DNA of 64,000 nucleotides from Myxococcaceae bacterium (GCA_016793095.1 JAEUJQ010000005.1:124001-188000), one strand, 5' to 3'; counted from the stretch's first letter, positions 1 through 9,923 are shown. Made by a program: numbers and translations. Notes: a model not told the origin generated them from the letters alone.

Positions 1-1653
1 GGCGCCGGTGAGCGGGTTCGACTGGTTCTTCCCCCCGGTGATGCTGCCGAGCACGGGCACGATCGCGATCTTGCGGCGGCTGCCCCAGCGCGTGTCGCGG
101 AAGTCGAAGGGCCGGTACGCCTTCGTGGCCTTCGCGTCGGGCAGGGCGTTCTTCATGCGCTCGTCCAGTTGCTGCGGCGTGACGACCTCGTCGATCTGCC
201 GAAGCTCGACCGCCCGGCGGGCCGGCTTGATGCCCTCGTCGAGGCCCGCCTTCCACGCCTCCGCCGTCAGGTTGCGGCGCCTCGTCACCCGCTCGGTGAG
301 CAGCTCGTCAGCGGTGTCGAGCCAGGCGTTGAGCGACTCCTTGTGCTCGTCGCTCATGCCGGTGCGGGTGAACTGATCGGGGAACGACTTGTACGCGCCG
401 ACGCGGGCCACATCGACGGTGATGCCGAGCTGCTCCGCGGCGCCGCCGAAGTAGACGACCGACGAGCGCAGCCCATCGACGATGTACATCGCCTCGGCGG
501 CCGAGAAGATGCCGTCACACGCCGACGCCATGAGGTACTCGGCGTCACCCGCCGAGAGGATGTACGCGTAGACCTTCTTCCCCGCCGCGCGCAGCTTCTC
601 GATGCCAGCGCGCACCTCGTCGGCCCGCGCGAGGCCCACCTGGGCGCCCTCGATCTTGATCAGCACGCCGGCGAGATCGGGATCCTTCGACGCCCGCTCG
701 AGGAAACGCAGGAAGCGCACGTAGCGATCCTCGGCGGCCACCCCCAGCACGGAGCCCAGCGTCAACCCGCCCTCCGAGCCGAGATCGTTCACGCTGATCA
801 CGGCGAGCTTCTTCGAGGGCACGATGGAGCCGTACTTCGTGCCCGACACGCGGCCCATGAACTGGAAGTCGAAGCTGCCGTTCGCCGTGCCGAAGCCCTG
901 CGTGTAGCCGACGTTCTCGAGATCGACGCCGAGCCCCGCGTGGAAGGCGAGGGGGCTGCCGCCGGTGAAGCCGTGGCTCACGCCAGCCGAGACCCGCAGC
1001 CCGCGGACGATCGTCGCCTTCGCGGTGTACTGCAGCCGGCTCAGCTCGACGAGGCGCTGCTCGGGGAAGTACCAGTCAACGCCCACCGACACGTACTCCT
1101 CGAAGGGCCGCAGGCCGACGCCGAGCCCCCACTCGCGGGGCAGCGCCAGCCCGGAGGTGCTCGCGGGCGCGTTGACGTTCCGCACCGTGGCGCCAAAGGA
1201 CAGCCAGCGCGTCGGGCGCGACTGCAGGCCGAGATCGACGACGAAGAGCCCACGCGCGGCGCCGTTGACGAGCCAGTTCGCGCTGACGCCAGCAGAGAGG
1301 GCCTGCGGGCCGAACGCAGCGCCCACCGACAGCTTCGTGAGATCGCCTCCCCCCACGAGGCTGTTGACGCCCACGCCCAGCCCGAAGGTGTTGCCGATGC
1401 TGGTGGCGCCGAAGAGCGCGTTGCCCACCACCGAGCGGGTCTGGCTGCGCTCGTGCACGTAGATGAGGTTCCAGTCGCCCACCCGCCCGAGGCCCGCGGG
1501 GTTGTACGTGAGCGCCGAGGACTCGTCGGCGAAGGCGAGCGAGTCGGGCAGCAGGGTGACGCCTCGCGAGGGGTCGCCGTTCGCGAGGTTGGCCGTCTGC
1601 GCCAGCGCCGCGTGCGCGAGCAGCAGCAGCCCCGTGGTGGTGAGTCGGATCAT
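1..1653 (-). CDS. sppA: SppA-type signal peptide peptidase with N-terminal outer-membrane-like domain (3' end outside window)
   Basis: The reading frame starts at ATG 1653 and is open for 551 codons to the window edge. It begins with a signal peptide ending ALAQT. Residues about 20-270 read like a PorV/OmpP1-type barrel (YNPAGLG, NVNAP, repeated short amphipathic strands). From about residue 280 there is an S49 peptidase domain. The segment VGAYKSFPDQFTRT matches the SppA catalytic-lysine block (Lys at about residue 422). The serine-bearing half should follow GSITGG and is outside the window. S49 peptidases use a Ser-Lys dyad to degrade membrane-embedded peptides. The start overlaps the stop of the upstream ATPase gene by four bases (ATGA), suggesting translational coupling. 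The barrel fusion is unusual compared with E. coli SppA, which has a membrane anchor. Confidence 0.85.
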   Translation of the reverse strand, partial: MIRLTTTGLLLLAHAALAQTANLANGDPSRGVTLLPDSLAFADESSALTYNPAGLGRVGDWNLIYVHERSQTRSVVGNALFGATSIGNTFGLGVGVNSLVGGGDLTKLSVGAAFGPQALSAGVSANWLVNGAARGLFVVDLGLQSRPTRWLSFGATVRNVNAPASTSGLALPREWGLGVGLRPFEEYVSVGVDWYFPEQRLVELSRLQYTAKATIVRGLRVSAGVSHGFTGGSPLAFHAGLGVDLENVGYTQGFGTANGSFDFQFMGRVSGTKYGSIVPSKKLAVISVNDLGSEGGLTLGSVLGVAAEDRYVRFLRFLERASKDPDLAGVLIKIEGAQVGLARADEVRAGIEKLRAAGKKVYAYILSAGDAEYLMASACDGIFSAAEAMYIVDGLRSSVVYFGGAAEQLGITVDVARVGAYKSFPDQFTRTGMSDEHKESLNAWLDTADELLTERVTRRRNLTAEAWKAGLDEGIKPARRAVELRQIDEVVTPQQLDERMKNALPDAKATKAYRPFDFRDTRWGSRRKIAIVPVLGSITGGKNQSNPLTGA

Positions 1654-2843
1654 CGCTTCCCCTTCCGCTTCGGCGCCTGCGCCGGCGTGCTGCGTTTCAG
1701 GTACTCGTCGAACATGGGCACGGTGAAGGCCGTCTCGCCGTGCCGCGGGCTGTAGAGCATGCCCTTCTTGATGAGCGCATCGCGCAGCGGCGCCACGGTG
1801 GAGACCTTCTGGGCCATCGCCGCCGCGATCTCGCCCGACCGGTGCGGGCCGGGGCCCAACGAGGCCATCGCGTTCACGTAGTCGCGCTCTCTCGGCGTGA
1901 GCCGGTCGCCGCGGACCTTGAAGAAGCTGGAGTCGAGGCGCTGCAGCGCCGCCATCGTCGCCAGCTTCGCGTCGCCGAGCGTGATGGGCGAGCCGGCCGC
2001 CGCGTTCCAGGTCTGATAGCCCCACTCCTGGAGGAAGTACGGGTAGCCGGCGGTCTGGCCGACGATGTGGGCGAGCGCCTCGTCGCGGATCTCGAGCGTC
2101 GCGCGGGTCAGCGGCGCGCGGATCGCCTCGCGCGCGGCGTCGGCGGTGAGAGGGCCCACGTCGGGGTAGTCGAAGAGCCGCTCCGCGTACGACTTCGCCT
2201 CTCCTGCGAGCGCCGCGAGCTGCGGCAGGCCCGCGCCGATGAAGAGGAACGGCAGGTTCTTCTGGCCGAGCCGGTGCGTCGCCACGATGAGGGCCGCGAG
2301 GTCGCCGCTCCCGAGGAACTGCAGCTCGTCGATCAACAGCACGAGCGCCCGCTGCTCGGCGCGCGCAGCCTCGGCGATGGTCTCGAGCAGGGCGGTGAGA
2401 TCGAACTCGAGGTTGCCCGAGTCGGCGGTGCCCGGCTCTGGCTTGAGGCCCACCTCGACGTCGCCCAGCTTCACCTTGAACGCCGCCGCGAACGATCGCA
2501 GGACGGCCAGGGCGCGGTTCGCGCGGTCAGCAGCCCGCTCCGTCCGTGAGAGCTGGAACAGGGCCGCGCGCAGCGGCGGGACGAGCATCTCCGGGAGCCG
2601 CTGAGCTTCGGTGGCCTCGAGCGTCAGCGCGAGGCATCCCTCCGAGCGCGCGACCTCGGCCAGGCGGTTGAGGAGCACGGTCTTGCCGACGCCGCGAAGG
2701 CCGAGGAGCAGCAGGCTCTTGCCCAGCCCTCGACGCGCGCGGGCGATCGCCACCTCGGCGTCGGTGACGATGGCGGTGCGGCCAGCCAGCTGCGGTGGCT
2801 GCGTTCCCGCGCCAGGGGCGAAGGGGTTCTCTTTCGGGTTCAT
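1650..2843 (-). CDS. AAA/ORC-like ATP-binding protein with C-terminal winged-helix region
   Basis: This 397-residue protein has a Walker A motif GLRGVGKT at about residues 48-55 and a Walker B motif LVLLIDE at about 167-173, followed by a sensor-like region. The C-terminal 100 residues (LTPRERDYVNAMASLG onward, ending KGMLYSPRHGETAFTVPMFD) look like a winged helix. The layout resembles archaeal-type/COG1672 ATPases, a STAND/ORC-related family without an agreed function. The family is often solitary and DNA-associated. An imperfect AT-rich inverted repeat directly upstream may be its own operator. The stop overlaps the sppA-like start by four bases. Product family is clear; the biological role is not. 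Confidence 0.85.
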   Translation of the reverse strand: MNPKENPFAPGAGTQPPQLAGRTAIVTDAEVAIARARRGLGKSLLLLGLRGVGKTVLLNRLAEVARSEGCLALTLEATEAQRLPEMLVPPLRAALFQLSRTERAADRANRALAVLRSFAAAFKVKLGDVEVGLKPEPGTADSGNLEFDLTALLETIAEAARAEQRALVLLIDELQFLGSGDLAALIVATHRLGQKNLPFLFIGAGLPQLAALAGEAKSYAERLFDYPDVGPLTADAAREAIRAPLTRATLEIRDEALAHIVGQTAGYPYFLQEWGYQTWNAAAGSPITLGDAKLATMAALQRLDSSFFKVRGDRLTPRERDYVNAMASLGPGPHRSGEIAAAMAQKVSTVAPLRDALIKKGMLYSPRHGETAFTVPMFDEYLKRSTPAQAPKRKGKR

Positions 2844-2855
2844 TGGATCCGGGAA

Positions 2856-2914
2856 CTTACCCGTTTATAGGGAAGTTACCGCGAGTCGCCGTAATCTTCC
2901 TATAAATCGGTAAG
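2856..2914. promoter_or_regulatory. AT-rich imperfect inverted repeat upstream of the ATPase gene
   Basis: Two arms of about 25 bases (2856-2881 and 2890-2914) are inverted copies, with shared blocks CTTACC, TTTATAGG and TTACG separated by a short GC-rich spacer. The arms are far more AT-rich than the surrounding DNA. The element lies 13 bases upstream of the ATPase start codon, and TATAAA inside the proximal arm could serve as a -10 element. Its position and the winged helix of the ATPase suggest an operator used in autoregulation. This is an inference. Confidence 0.55.
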
Positions 2915-2928
2915 ACTCCTCGAAGCGC

Positions 2929-4146
2929 TCACCAGTCTTCGGTGCCGCTGACGCCGTCGAGGGGATCCTTGCCGCTCTTCTTCTTGTCGCGGGACTGGGT
3001 GCGACCGCCGCGATCCTCGGCGTTCCAGTCTTCGGTGCCGCCGCGGTTGTCGAGGGGATCTCCTGAACGGGTCACCTTGTCGCCGCCGCCCTCGCCGTTG
3101 TTGATGACCCAGGTCGTCATGCGCTGGATCTCGCCCTTCATCTGGCCGAACTCGTCGCCCTGCATGGTGGCGCGCTTGATGGCGAGGCGCTTGCCGGTCT
3201 TCAGCTCGAAGTAGCCCAGCGTCACCTCGGTGCCGCCGCTGTCGAGCTCCTTGACGATGGCGATGATGCCGCGGTCGAGGCCCAGGGTCTTCGCGACGCT
3301 GCCCATGGTGGAGCCGCCCTTGTCCTTGAGGGCCTCGGCGGCCAGGCGATCCATCAGGGCGTCGAACGCCTTGAAGCCGGACGAGGCGATGAGCTCGGGC
3401 GAGTACTCGGTCTCGTCAGGCGTGATCTCGACCATGGTGCCCACCTGCCGGAAGCCGGGCTTCTCGACGCGCACCATCGTCTTGCCGATGGGCAGCGTCT
3501 GCAGGGTGACGGGGGTGAAGCCCTGGAACTCGCCGTTGAGGAAGACTCGCGCACCCGACGGCTTCGTCTTCACCTGAACGTTCCCGCGGAGCTGCGCGTT
3601 GCGGCTCGTCGCCACCTGCGCCTTGAGCGAGAGGAAGTCCTGCGGGTACTTGCGGCGGTCGAGCTCGAAGCCGGGGGCCAGCGCGAGGAGGTTGAGCACC
3701 GCGAGCTTGGCCTCCTCGACGTCGCCACGCGCCTGCAGCACCGCGCCGTACATCGCCCAGGCGTCACAGAGGTTCCCGCACGTCTTCATCGCGGGCACGG
3801 CCTTGTCGAACTCCTTGAGGGTGGCGCGCAGCTTCCGTTCGGCCGGCTCGTACTGCCGGTTGTCGAAGTCGGCCTTCGACTCGTTGAAGCCCGTCTGCGC
3901 GCGCTTGAGGCTCGCCGCGGCGTCTTCGTCGGGCAGCACGCCGAAGAGCTCGTCCGACGTCTTCACGGTGAAGCCCTGGTACTCGGTGAGCGCCTCGTTG
4001 ATGAAGCCCTCGAGCTTGAGCACCTTCGACTCGGCGCCCTTGTCCATGGGGATCACCAGCGCGGCGATGCGCCTGTCGGTCGGCGGCGGCGCCGCCCACG
4101 TCGCGACGGCGAGCAGAGCGCAGAGCAGGGCGGGGGTGGAGCGCAT
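2929..4146 (-). CDS. PEGA-domain secreted protein with TPR-like region
   Basis: The start is placed at ATG 4146 because it opens a signal peptide (MRSTPALLCALLAVATWAA); an upstream in-frame extension overlaps the neighbouring gene and has no coding character. The 405-residue product has a helical TPR-like central part. A PEGA domain follows at about 200-255 (TKPSGARVFLNGEFQGFTPV), a beta-rich fold thought to bind surface polymers. The C-terminal tail is charged and repeats the motif DPLD..GTEDW twice. It lies eight bases after a second PEGA gene and is probably cotranscribed with it. No enzymatic residues are visible. Confidence 0.85.
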   Translation of the reverse strand: MRSTPALLCALLAVATWAAPPPTDRRIAALVIPMDKGAESKVLKLEGFINEALTEYQGFTVKTSDELFGVLPDEDAAASLKRAQTGFNESKADFDNRQYEPAERKLRATLKEFDKAVPAMKTCGNLCDAWAMYGAVLQARGDVEEAKLAVLNLLALAPGFELDRRKYPQDFLSLKAQVATSRNAQLRGNVQVKTKPSGARVFLNGEFQGFTPVTLQTLPIGKTMVRVEKPGFRQVGTMVEITPDETEYSPELIASSGFKAFDALMDRLAAEALKDKGGSTMGSVAKTLGLDRGIIAIVKELDSGGTEVTLGYFELKTGKRLAIKRATMQGDEFGQMKGEIQRMTTWVINNGEGGGDKVTRSGDPLDNRGGTEDWNAEDRGGRTQSRDKKKSGKDPLDGVSGTEDW

Positions 4147-4154
4147 GACGGACC

Positions 4155-5381
4155 TCAGAGCGGGAACAGCGCAGGGTTGAAGGACGGCCGGCTCGGCGGC
4201 TGGGGTTGCGACGCCGCCACGCCCACCGCCGTCGCGGTCGCACCCACCACCACCACGCCACCCACCGCGGCCCAGAACCACCACTTCGAGAACACCGAGT
4301 CACCCGAGGAGGGTTCCGCCGTCGTCGTCACCGTCGTCTCCGTGGCCCTGGTCGCCACGACGGGTGACGGATTGGCGAGGAAGGCCTTCACCTTGTCCAC
4401 GACGGGCCCGAAGTTCTCGTCGGTTGGCAGGGCGACGTCCTGCAGGCGCGCCCGCGTCTCGACGTCCCACACCTCGAGCTTGCCATCGCCGCCTGGCGCC
4501 ACCTCGGCCACGATGAGGAAGCGCGACTTCATCGTCTCGGCGACCGGCCGGGCCTCACGCGGCACGCCCTTGCCCAGGTTCGCCGGCACCAGGCTCTTCA
4601 TCGACGAGCGCGCCTGCCCGTAGCCTTCGGCCTCGGCGAGATCGATCGTCACCTGCGTGCCCTCCTTCGGCACGGACACGAAGGCGCCCGCGGGCTTGAA
4701 GCCGGCGCGCTTGACGGTGACGAGGTGCCGGCCAGCCGGGACGATGGGGGCTTCGGCCAGCGGACTCACGCCGAGCGCAGCGCCACGCACCGACACCTCC
4801 GCGCCGAGCGGCGAGGTGCTGATCGTCAGCGTCGCTTTGGGCGCCTTGTTCAGCTCGACGAGGGCCTTGTCCGCCACCTTCTTCACGTCGGGGCCGAAGT
4901 ACTTGGGATCGAGCTCGAGGGCGGGGAAGAGCGCGTACGCCTTCATCACCTCGTCCAGCGCCGTCTTCTGGCCGGGTTTACCGCCGGTCTGCAGGGCGAT
5001 GTTCGCGAGGTGCAGGTGCACGGTCGCGACGTCCTTCGCGTCGGCGGCGCCCGCGTTCTGGTTCAGGAACTCCATCGCCTCGGTGAACTTCGCCCTGGCG
5101 CCGTCGAAGTCGAGGTTGTCCACCCCGTCGGTCCCCTCCTTGATCAGCGCCGCGGCCTTGTTCACCGCGACGTCGGCGGGGAAGAGGGACTCGAGATCAG
5201 TGAGCGCGACGGACCGCTCCTCAAGGGCCTTCGTCAGGCGGACCTCGACCTTCGCGGCGCTCGCTTCGGCGGTCTCTTGCGGCACGACGAAGACCGAGGC
5301 GCGGCTGGGCAGCGAGGGAGCGGAAGAAGCAGGAGCGCCCTTCGCGGGCGCGGCGAGCACGACGAGCAGGAGTGTGAGCAC
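4155..5381 (-). CDS. PEGA-domain protein with C-terminal membrane anchor
   Basis: A 408-residue protein with an N-terminal signal sequence and a helical middle part. A PEGA domain sits around residues 185-240 (STSPLGAEVSVRGAALGV; RAGFKPAGAFVSV). A single transmembrane segment near residues 365-388 (WWFWAAVGGVVVVGATATA) is followed by a short proline-rich tail. It is the first gene of a two-gene unit with the downstream PEGA gene, and the two proteins share the same order of signal, helices and PEGA domain, so they are probably old paralogues. They are likely envelope proteins; function unknown. Confidence 0.82.
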   Translation of the reverse strand: MLTLLLVVLAAPAKGAPASSAPSLPSRASVFVVPQETAEASAAKVEVRLTKALEERSVALTDLESLFPADVAVNKAAALIKEGTDGVDNLDFDGARAKFTEAMEFLNQNAGAADAKDVATVHLHLANIALQTGGKPGQKTALDEVMKAYALFPALELDPKYFGPDVKKVADKALVELNKAPKATLTISTSPLGAEVSVRGAALGVSPLAEAPIVPAGRHLVTVKRAGFKPAGAFVSVPKEGTQVTIDLAEAEGYGQARSSMKSLVPANLGKGVPREARPVAETMKSRFLIVAEVAPGGDGKLEVWDVETRARLQDVALPTDENFGPVVDKVKAFLANPSPVVATRATETTVTTTAEPSSGDSVFSKWWFWAAVGGVVVVGATATAVGVAASQPQPPSRPSFNPALFPL

Positions 5382-5479
5382 GGCGCGAGACTAGCCCGTT
5401 GAACTTCAAACGCACGTCCGACGAACGGACGAGGCGATTTCGTGCCGACACGGACCTACACGCGTGTGCAGTCATTTTC

Positions 5480-5507
5480 TTGTGTGTCGATCGCCGATGG
5501 GTACAGT
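5480..5507 (+). promoter_or_regulatory. Possible promoter of parC-parE
   Basis: TTGTGT (5480-5485) and TACAGT (5502-5507) separated by 16 bases resemble -35 and -10 elements of a housekeeping promoter, about 60 bases upstream of the parC start. Each matches the consensus only partly, so the call is tentative. A small hairpin (CGTCCG / CGGACG, 5415-5431) lies between this and the divergent PEGA gene. Confidence 0.3.
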
Positions 5508-5564
5508 CCGCCCGGCACAGTCCTGTAGCACGCGAAACACGCGGAATAACGCACGGGAAAGACG

Positions 5565-7994
5565 ATGGAAAAGGCTCCCATGGCTGAACAGATGAGCATG
5601 CTGGACGACGCAGGTGAGCCCAGCGGCAGCGGCGGCGGCAAGGGCGGCGGGCGGGGGAAGAAGGGCGCGGGGTCGGGTGGTGGAGGGAACGAGCGGCCCA
5701 TCCAGCTCGCCGAGGAGGCGCGCCGGCGGTACCTCAACTACGCGCTGTCGGTGATCACCGCGCGCGCGCTGCCTGACGTGCGCGACGGCCTGAAGCCGGT
5801 GCAGCGCCGCATCCTCTACGGGATGTGGAACGAGAGCGTCACGCACGACGCGAAGCACAAGAAGTGCGCGAACGTCGTCGGCTCGGTGATGGGCAAGTTC
5901 CACCCGCACGGCGACACTGCCATCTACGACGCGCTGGTGCGGCTCGCGCAGGACTTCTCGCTGCGCTACCCGCTGGTGGACGGCCACGGCAACTTCGGTT
6001 CGCTCGACGGCGATGCGCCGGCAGCGATGCGCTACACCGAGTGCCGCCTCGACGCGCTGGCTGACGAGCTGCTCAACGAGCTGTCGCGGAAGACGGTGGA
6101 CTTCCGGCCCAACTACGACGGCTCGACCCAGGAGCCGATCGTGTTGCCGGCGAAGCTGCCGCAGCTGCTGATGAACGGCACGACGGGCATCGCCGTCGGC
6201 ATGGCGACCAACATTCCGCCGCACCACGCCGGTGAGCTGATCGACGCCTGCGTCGAGCTCATCAAGGACAAGAAGCTCGAGACGAAGGACCTGCTCAAGT
6301 TCGTGAAGGGGCCCGACTTCCCGACGGGCGGGCAGATCCTCAACAACAAGAAGGAGCTGCGCGAGCTGTACGAGACGGGCCAGGGCGCGATCCGCCTGCG
6401 CGGCGAGTGGACGACCGAGGATCGCGCGCGCGGTGGCGTGAACATCATCGTCACCTCGATCCCCTACACGGTGAACAAGGGCACGCTGGTCGAGCGCATC
6501 GGCCAGATCATCCAGGAGCGCAAGCTGCCCCCGCTCACGGACGTCCGCGACGAGTCCACCAAGGACGTGCGCATCGTCATGGAGCTCAAGAAGGACGCCG
6601 ACCCCGAGCTGGTCATGGCGTACCTCTACAAGCACACGGCGCTGGCGACGAACTTCAACGTCAACATGACGTGCCTGGTGCCGACCGGGAACGCCGAGGT
6701 GGGCACGCCGAAGCGGCTCGATCTCAAGTCGATGCTGCAGCACTTCCTCGAGTTCCGCTTCGAGGTGGTGACCCGCCGGTTCCAGTACGATCTCGATCAG
6801 CTCAAGGCGCGCCTGCACCTCCTCGAGGGGTTCGAGAAGGTCTACGACGCCCTCGACGAGATGCTGAAGATCATCCGCAAGTCGGAGGGCAAGGCGGACG
6901 CGAAGACGAAGCTGATCGCGCGCTTCAGGCTCTCGGACGAGCAGGCCGAGGCGATCCTCGAGATGAAGCTCTACAAGCTCGCCCGCCTCGAGATCCTGGT
7001 GATCGAGAAGGAAGCGAAAGAGAAGCGCGCCGAGGCGAAGCGGCTCGCCGAGATCCTCAAGAGCGACAAGCTGCGCTGGAGCACCGTGCGCGACGAGCTG
7101 CTCGAGCTGAAGAAGCGCTACGACGACAAGCGGCGCACGAAGATCGGCGGCGCCGTCGAAGAGCTCGAGTACGACGAAGAGGCCTTCATCTCGGACGAGG
7201 ACGCGCAGGTGGTGATCACGCGCGACGGCTGGGTGAAGCGCGTGCGCGAGCTGAAGGACCCGACGCAGACCCGCATGCGCGAGGGCGACGAGCTGATGGC
7301 GGTGCTCTCGGGCTCGCTCAAGTCGAACGTGGTGTTCTTCTCGAACCTGGGCACTGCGTACTGCACGCGCTTCAACGACGTGCCCGCGTCCACCGGCTAC
7401 GGCGACCCGGTGCAGAAGCTCTTCAAGTTCGACGACGGCGAGCGGCTCGTGGGGGCGCTCAGCCTCGACAAGCGGCTGCCCCAGCCCGAGAAGTTCGTGG
7501 CGGTGTCGAAGAAGGGCTTCGGCTTGAGGTTCGCGATCGCTCCGCACACCGAGGTCTCGACGCGCGCTGGCCGTCGGTACGCGAAGCCCACCGCGGGCGA
7601 CGAGCTGATCGGCACCATGCCGTGCCACGAGAAGGACCTGCTCGCGGTGGTGACGAAGAAGACCTTCGCGCTCGTGTGCAAGGTGGCCGAGGTGAACGAG
7701 CTCGCGGGACCGGGCAAGGGCGTCACGGTGATCAAGGTGGCGCCGGACGACGAGGTGGCCGCCTTCCTCTGCACCGCCAGGAAGGACGAGGCGATCTCGC
7801 TCGAGACCTCGAAGGGTCGCACGCTGACGCTCTCGCCGGGCCGCTACGAGGTCACGAGCCGCGCCGGCAAGGGCCGCGAGATGTCGAAGAAGGACTCGGT
7901 GAAGTCGGTGGTGCGCCCGCCGCTCATCGTCACCCTGCCCGAGACCGAGAAGAAGGACGAGAAGTCGGACAAGTCCGAGAAGAAGGAGAAGTGA
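5565..7994 (+). CDS. parC: DNA topoisomerase IV subunit A
   Basis: This 809-residue type IIA topoisomerase A subunit cuts and rejoins DNA, with the partner ParE supplying ATP hydrolysis. The winged-helix breakage domain carries the catalytic tyrosine at about Tyr157 (AAMRYTECRL). The quinolone-determining stretch reads HPHGDTAIYDALVR, with Thr at the position of GyrA Ser83 and Asp at position 87. The C-terminal beta-propeller region is present, but no GyrA box (QRRGGKG type) is seen, which favours topoisomerase IV over gyrase. A Gly/Lys-rich linker (residues 20-42) precedes the conserved start, and the C-terminus is Lys/Glu-rich. An alternative start is Met6 (5580). parE follows after three bases. 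Confidence 0.92.
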   Translation: MEKAPMAEQMSMLDDAGEPSGSGGGKGGGRGKKGAGSGGGGNERPIQLAEEARRRYLNYALSVITARALPDVRDGLKPVQRRILYGMWNESVTHDAKHKKCANVVGSVMGKFHPHGDTAIYDALVRLAQDFSLRYPLVDGHGNFGSLDGDAPAAMRYTECRLDALADELLNELSRKTVDFRPNYDGSTQEPIVLPAKLPQLLMNGTTGIAVGMATNIPPHHAGELIDACVELIKDKKLETKDLLKFVKGPDFPTGGQILNNKKELRELYETGQGAIRLRGEWTTEDRARGGVNIIVTSIPYTVNKGTLVERIGQIIQERKLPPLTDVRDESTKDVRIVMELKKDADPELVMAYLYKHTALATNFNVNMTCLVPTGNAEVGTPKRLDLKSMLQHFLEFRFEVVTRRFQYDLDQLKARLHLLEGFEKVYDALDEMLKIIRKSEGKADAKTKLIARFRLSDEQAEAILEMKLYKLARLEILVIEKEAKEKRAEAKRLAEILKSDKLRWSTVRDELLELKKRYDDKRRTKIGGAVEELEYDEEAFISDEDAQVVITRDGWVKRVRELKDPTQTRMREGDELMAVLSGSLKSNVVFFSNLGTAYCTRFNDVPASTGYGDPVQKLFKFDDGERLVGALSLDKRLPQPEKFVAVSKKGFGLRFAIAPHTEVSTRAGRRYAKPTAGDELIGTMPCHEKDLLAVVTKKTFALVCKVAEVNELAGPGKGVTVIKVAPDDEVAAFLCTARKDEAISLETSKGRTLTLSPGRYEVTSRAGKGREMSKKDSVKSVVRPPLIVTLPETEKKDEKSDKSEKKEK

Positions 7995-7997
7995 GCG

Positions 7998-9923
7998 ATG
8001 GCTGCCACCCGCAAGTACGACGCTGAAGAGATCGAAGTCCTCGAAGGCCTGCAGCCGGTCCGCACCAGGCCCGGCATGTACATCGGCGGCACCGGCGTGG
8101 ACGGCTACCACCACCTCTTGTGGGAGATCGTCGACAACTCGGTGGACGAGGTGATGAACGGCCACGCGAGCCGCGTCGAGGTGACCCTGCACAAGGGCGG
8201 GCAGACGGTGACGGTGAGCGACGACGGCCGCGGCATTCCCGTGTCGATCATGCCGAAGTACAAGAAGCCGGCGGTCGAGGTGATCCTCACCACGCTCCAC
8301 TCGGGCGGCAAGTTCAAGCAGGGCAACTACACCCACTCGGGCGGCCTGCACGGCGTCGGCAGCTCGGTGGTGAACGCGCTCTCGAGCGAGCTCGAGGTGA
8401 AGATCAAGCGCGAAGGCAAGCTGCACGAGCAGACCTACGCGCGTGGTGTGGCGAAGACGAAGCTGAAGGTGGGCGCCAACGTGCGCGGCACGGGCACCAC
8501 GATCAGCTTCACGCCGGACTCCGAGATCTTCGGCCCGAAGCTCAAGTTCGATCCCGCGACGATCCGCGAGCGGCTCGAGGCGAAGAGCTACCTGCACAAG
8601 GGCATGGAGGTCGTCTTCGTCGACGAGACGCAGTCACCGAAGACCGAGGTGACCTTCAAGCACGACGGCGGCATCGCCGAGTACATCGTCACCCTCGTCA
8701 ACGAGCGGCAGAAGGCGATGGTGCCCGCGGGCACGACGCCCTTCTACAAGGCGCACGACAACGGCATTCGCCTCGAGCTGGCCCTCGTGTGGACCGAGGC
8801 GACCGACGAGTACGTCAAGAGCTACGTCAACGGCATTCCGACCAAGAGCGGCGGCACGCACGAGAACGGGCTCAAGTCGGGCGTGGTGAAGGCCGTGCGC
8901 AACTACATCGAGACGCACGATCTCACGCCCAAGGGCGTGACGCTGACCGCCGAAGACATTCGCGAGGGCATGCTGTGCATCCTCTCCACCTACGTGGTGG
9001 AGCCGCAGTTCCAGGGCCAGACGAAGGAGCGCCTCAACAACCCCGAGGTGCAGGGCCAGGTGGACAACGTCGTGCGGCCGGCCGTCGAGAAGTGGCTCAA
9101 CGACAACAAGACGATCGCCGAGGCGATCATCGCGCGCATCGTGCTCGCGGCGCGGGCCCGTGAGGCGTCGCGCGCGGCGAGCCTCGCCGTGTCCCGCAAG
9201 GGCCCGGTCAACCGCACCCACCTGCCTGGCAAGCTGTCGGACTGCGCGTCGGCGGATCCCGGGGAGTCCGAGCTGTTCATCGTCGAGGGTGACTCCGCAG
9301 GCGGTACGGCCAAGCAGGGCCGCGATCGGCGGACCCAGGCGATCCTCCCGCTGCGCGGCAAGGTGCTGAACGCCGAGCAGGCCTCGGGCGAGAAGGTGTC
9401 GGCCAACAAGGAGCTGCAGGACATCGCCAGCGCGCTGGGCTGCGGCCTGGGCAACGCGATCGATCTCTCGAAGCTGCGCTACGGGAAGATCTTCCTCCTG
9501 ATGGACGCCGACGCCGACGGCCAGCACATCTCGACGCTGCTGCTCACGTTCTTCTACCGGCACATGCGCCCGCTCATCAAAGGCGGCCACGTCTACATCG
9601 CTCAGCCGCCGCTCTACCGGGTGGACATCGGCAAGGAGACGTACTGGGCGCTCGACGACGAGCACAAGGAGCGCATCGTCAAGGAGAAGGCGAAGGGCAA
9701 CGCGAAGCCCAACATCATGCGCTTCAAGGGCCTCGGCGAGATGACGGCCGACGAGCTGAAGGAGACGACGCTCGACACGAAGAGGCGCATCGCCCTGAAG
9801 GTGGCGGTGGACGACGAGCTGGACACCGACAAGACCATCAACGAGCTGATGGGCCGCGACGTCTCGGCGCGCTTCAACTTCATCATGGAGCGCGCGGGCG
9901 ACGTGGACGAGATCGACGTCTGA
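7998..9923 (+). CDS. parE: DNA topoisomerase IV subunit B
   Basis: A 641-residue GHKL ATPase subunit, close to the usual ParE length. The ATP site is seen in [13 protein letters not shown] (catalytic Asn at about 47), DDGRGIPV and the [15 protein letters not shown] loop. The TOPRIM domain shows EGDSAGG near residue 430, PLRGKVLN near 450 and the metal-binding DADADGQHI near 502. It lacks the long insertion of proteobacterial GyrB. Its ribosome-binding site (AAGGAG) is inside the end of parC, and the three-base spacing implies a coupled operon producing equal amounts of both subunits. Confidence 0.93.
   Translation: MAATRKYDAEEIEVLEGLQPVRTRPGMYIGGTGVDGYHHLLWEIVDNSVDEVMNGHASRVEVTLHKGGQTVTVSDDGRGIPVSIMPKYKKPAVEVILTTLHSGGKFKQGNYTHSGGLHGVGSSVVNALSSELEVKIKREGKLHEQTYARGVAKTKLKVGANVRGTGTTISFTPDSEIFGPKLKFDPATIRERLEAKSYLHKGMEVVFVDETQSPKTEVTFKHDGGIAEYIVTLVNERQKAMVPAGTTPFYKAHDNGIRLELALVWTEATDEYVKSYVNGIPTKSGGTHENGLKSGVVKAVRNYIETHDLTPKGVTLTAEDIREGMLCILSTYVVEPQFQGQTKERLNNPEVQGQVDNVVRPAVEKWLNDNKTIAEAIIARIVLAARAREASRAASLAVSRKGPVNRTHLPGKLSDCASADPGESELFIVEGDSAGGTAKQGRDRRTQAILPLRGKVLNAEQASGEKVSANKELQDIASALGCGLGNAIDLSKLRYGKIFLLMDADADGQHISTLLLTFFYRHMRPLIKGGHVYIAQPPLYRVDIGKETYWALDDEHKERIVKEKAKGNAKPNIMRFKGLGEMTADELKETTLDTKRRIALKVAVDDELDTDKTINELMGRDVSARFNFIMERAGDVDEIDV

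Noticed and set aside
169..1755. 528-codon open frame on the plus strand at the left edge
   Set aside because: Opposite the SppA-type gene, whose signal peptide and catalytic-lysine block are clear on the minus strand.
5472..8597. 1041-codon open frame on the minus strand opposite parC and parE
   Set aside because: It is a composition-driven shadow: Leu/Arg/His/Val-rich with no domain motifs, fully opposite two strongly conserved topoisomerase genes.
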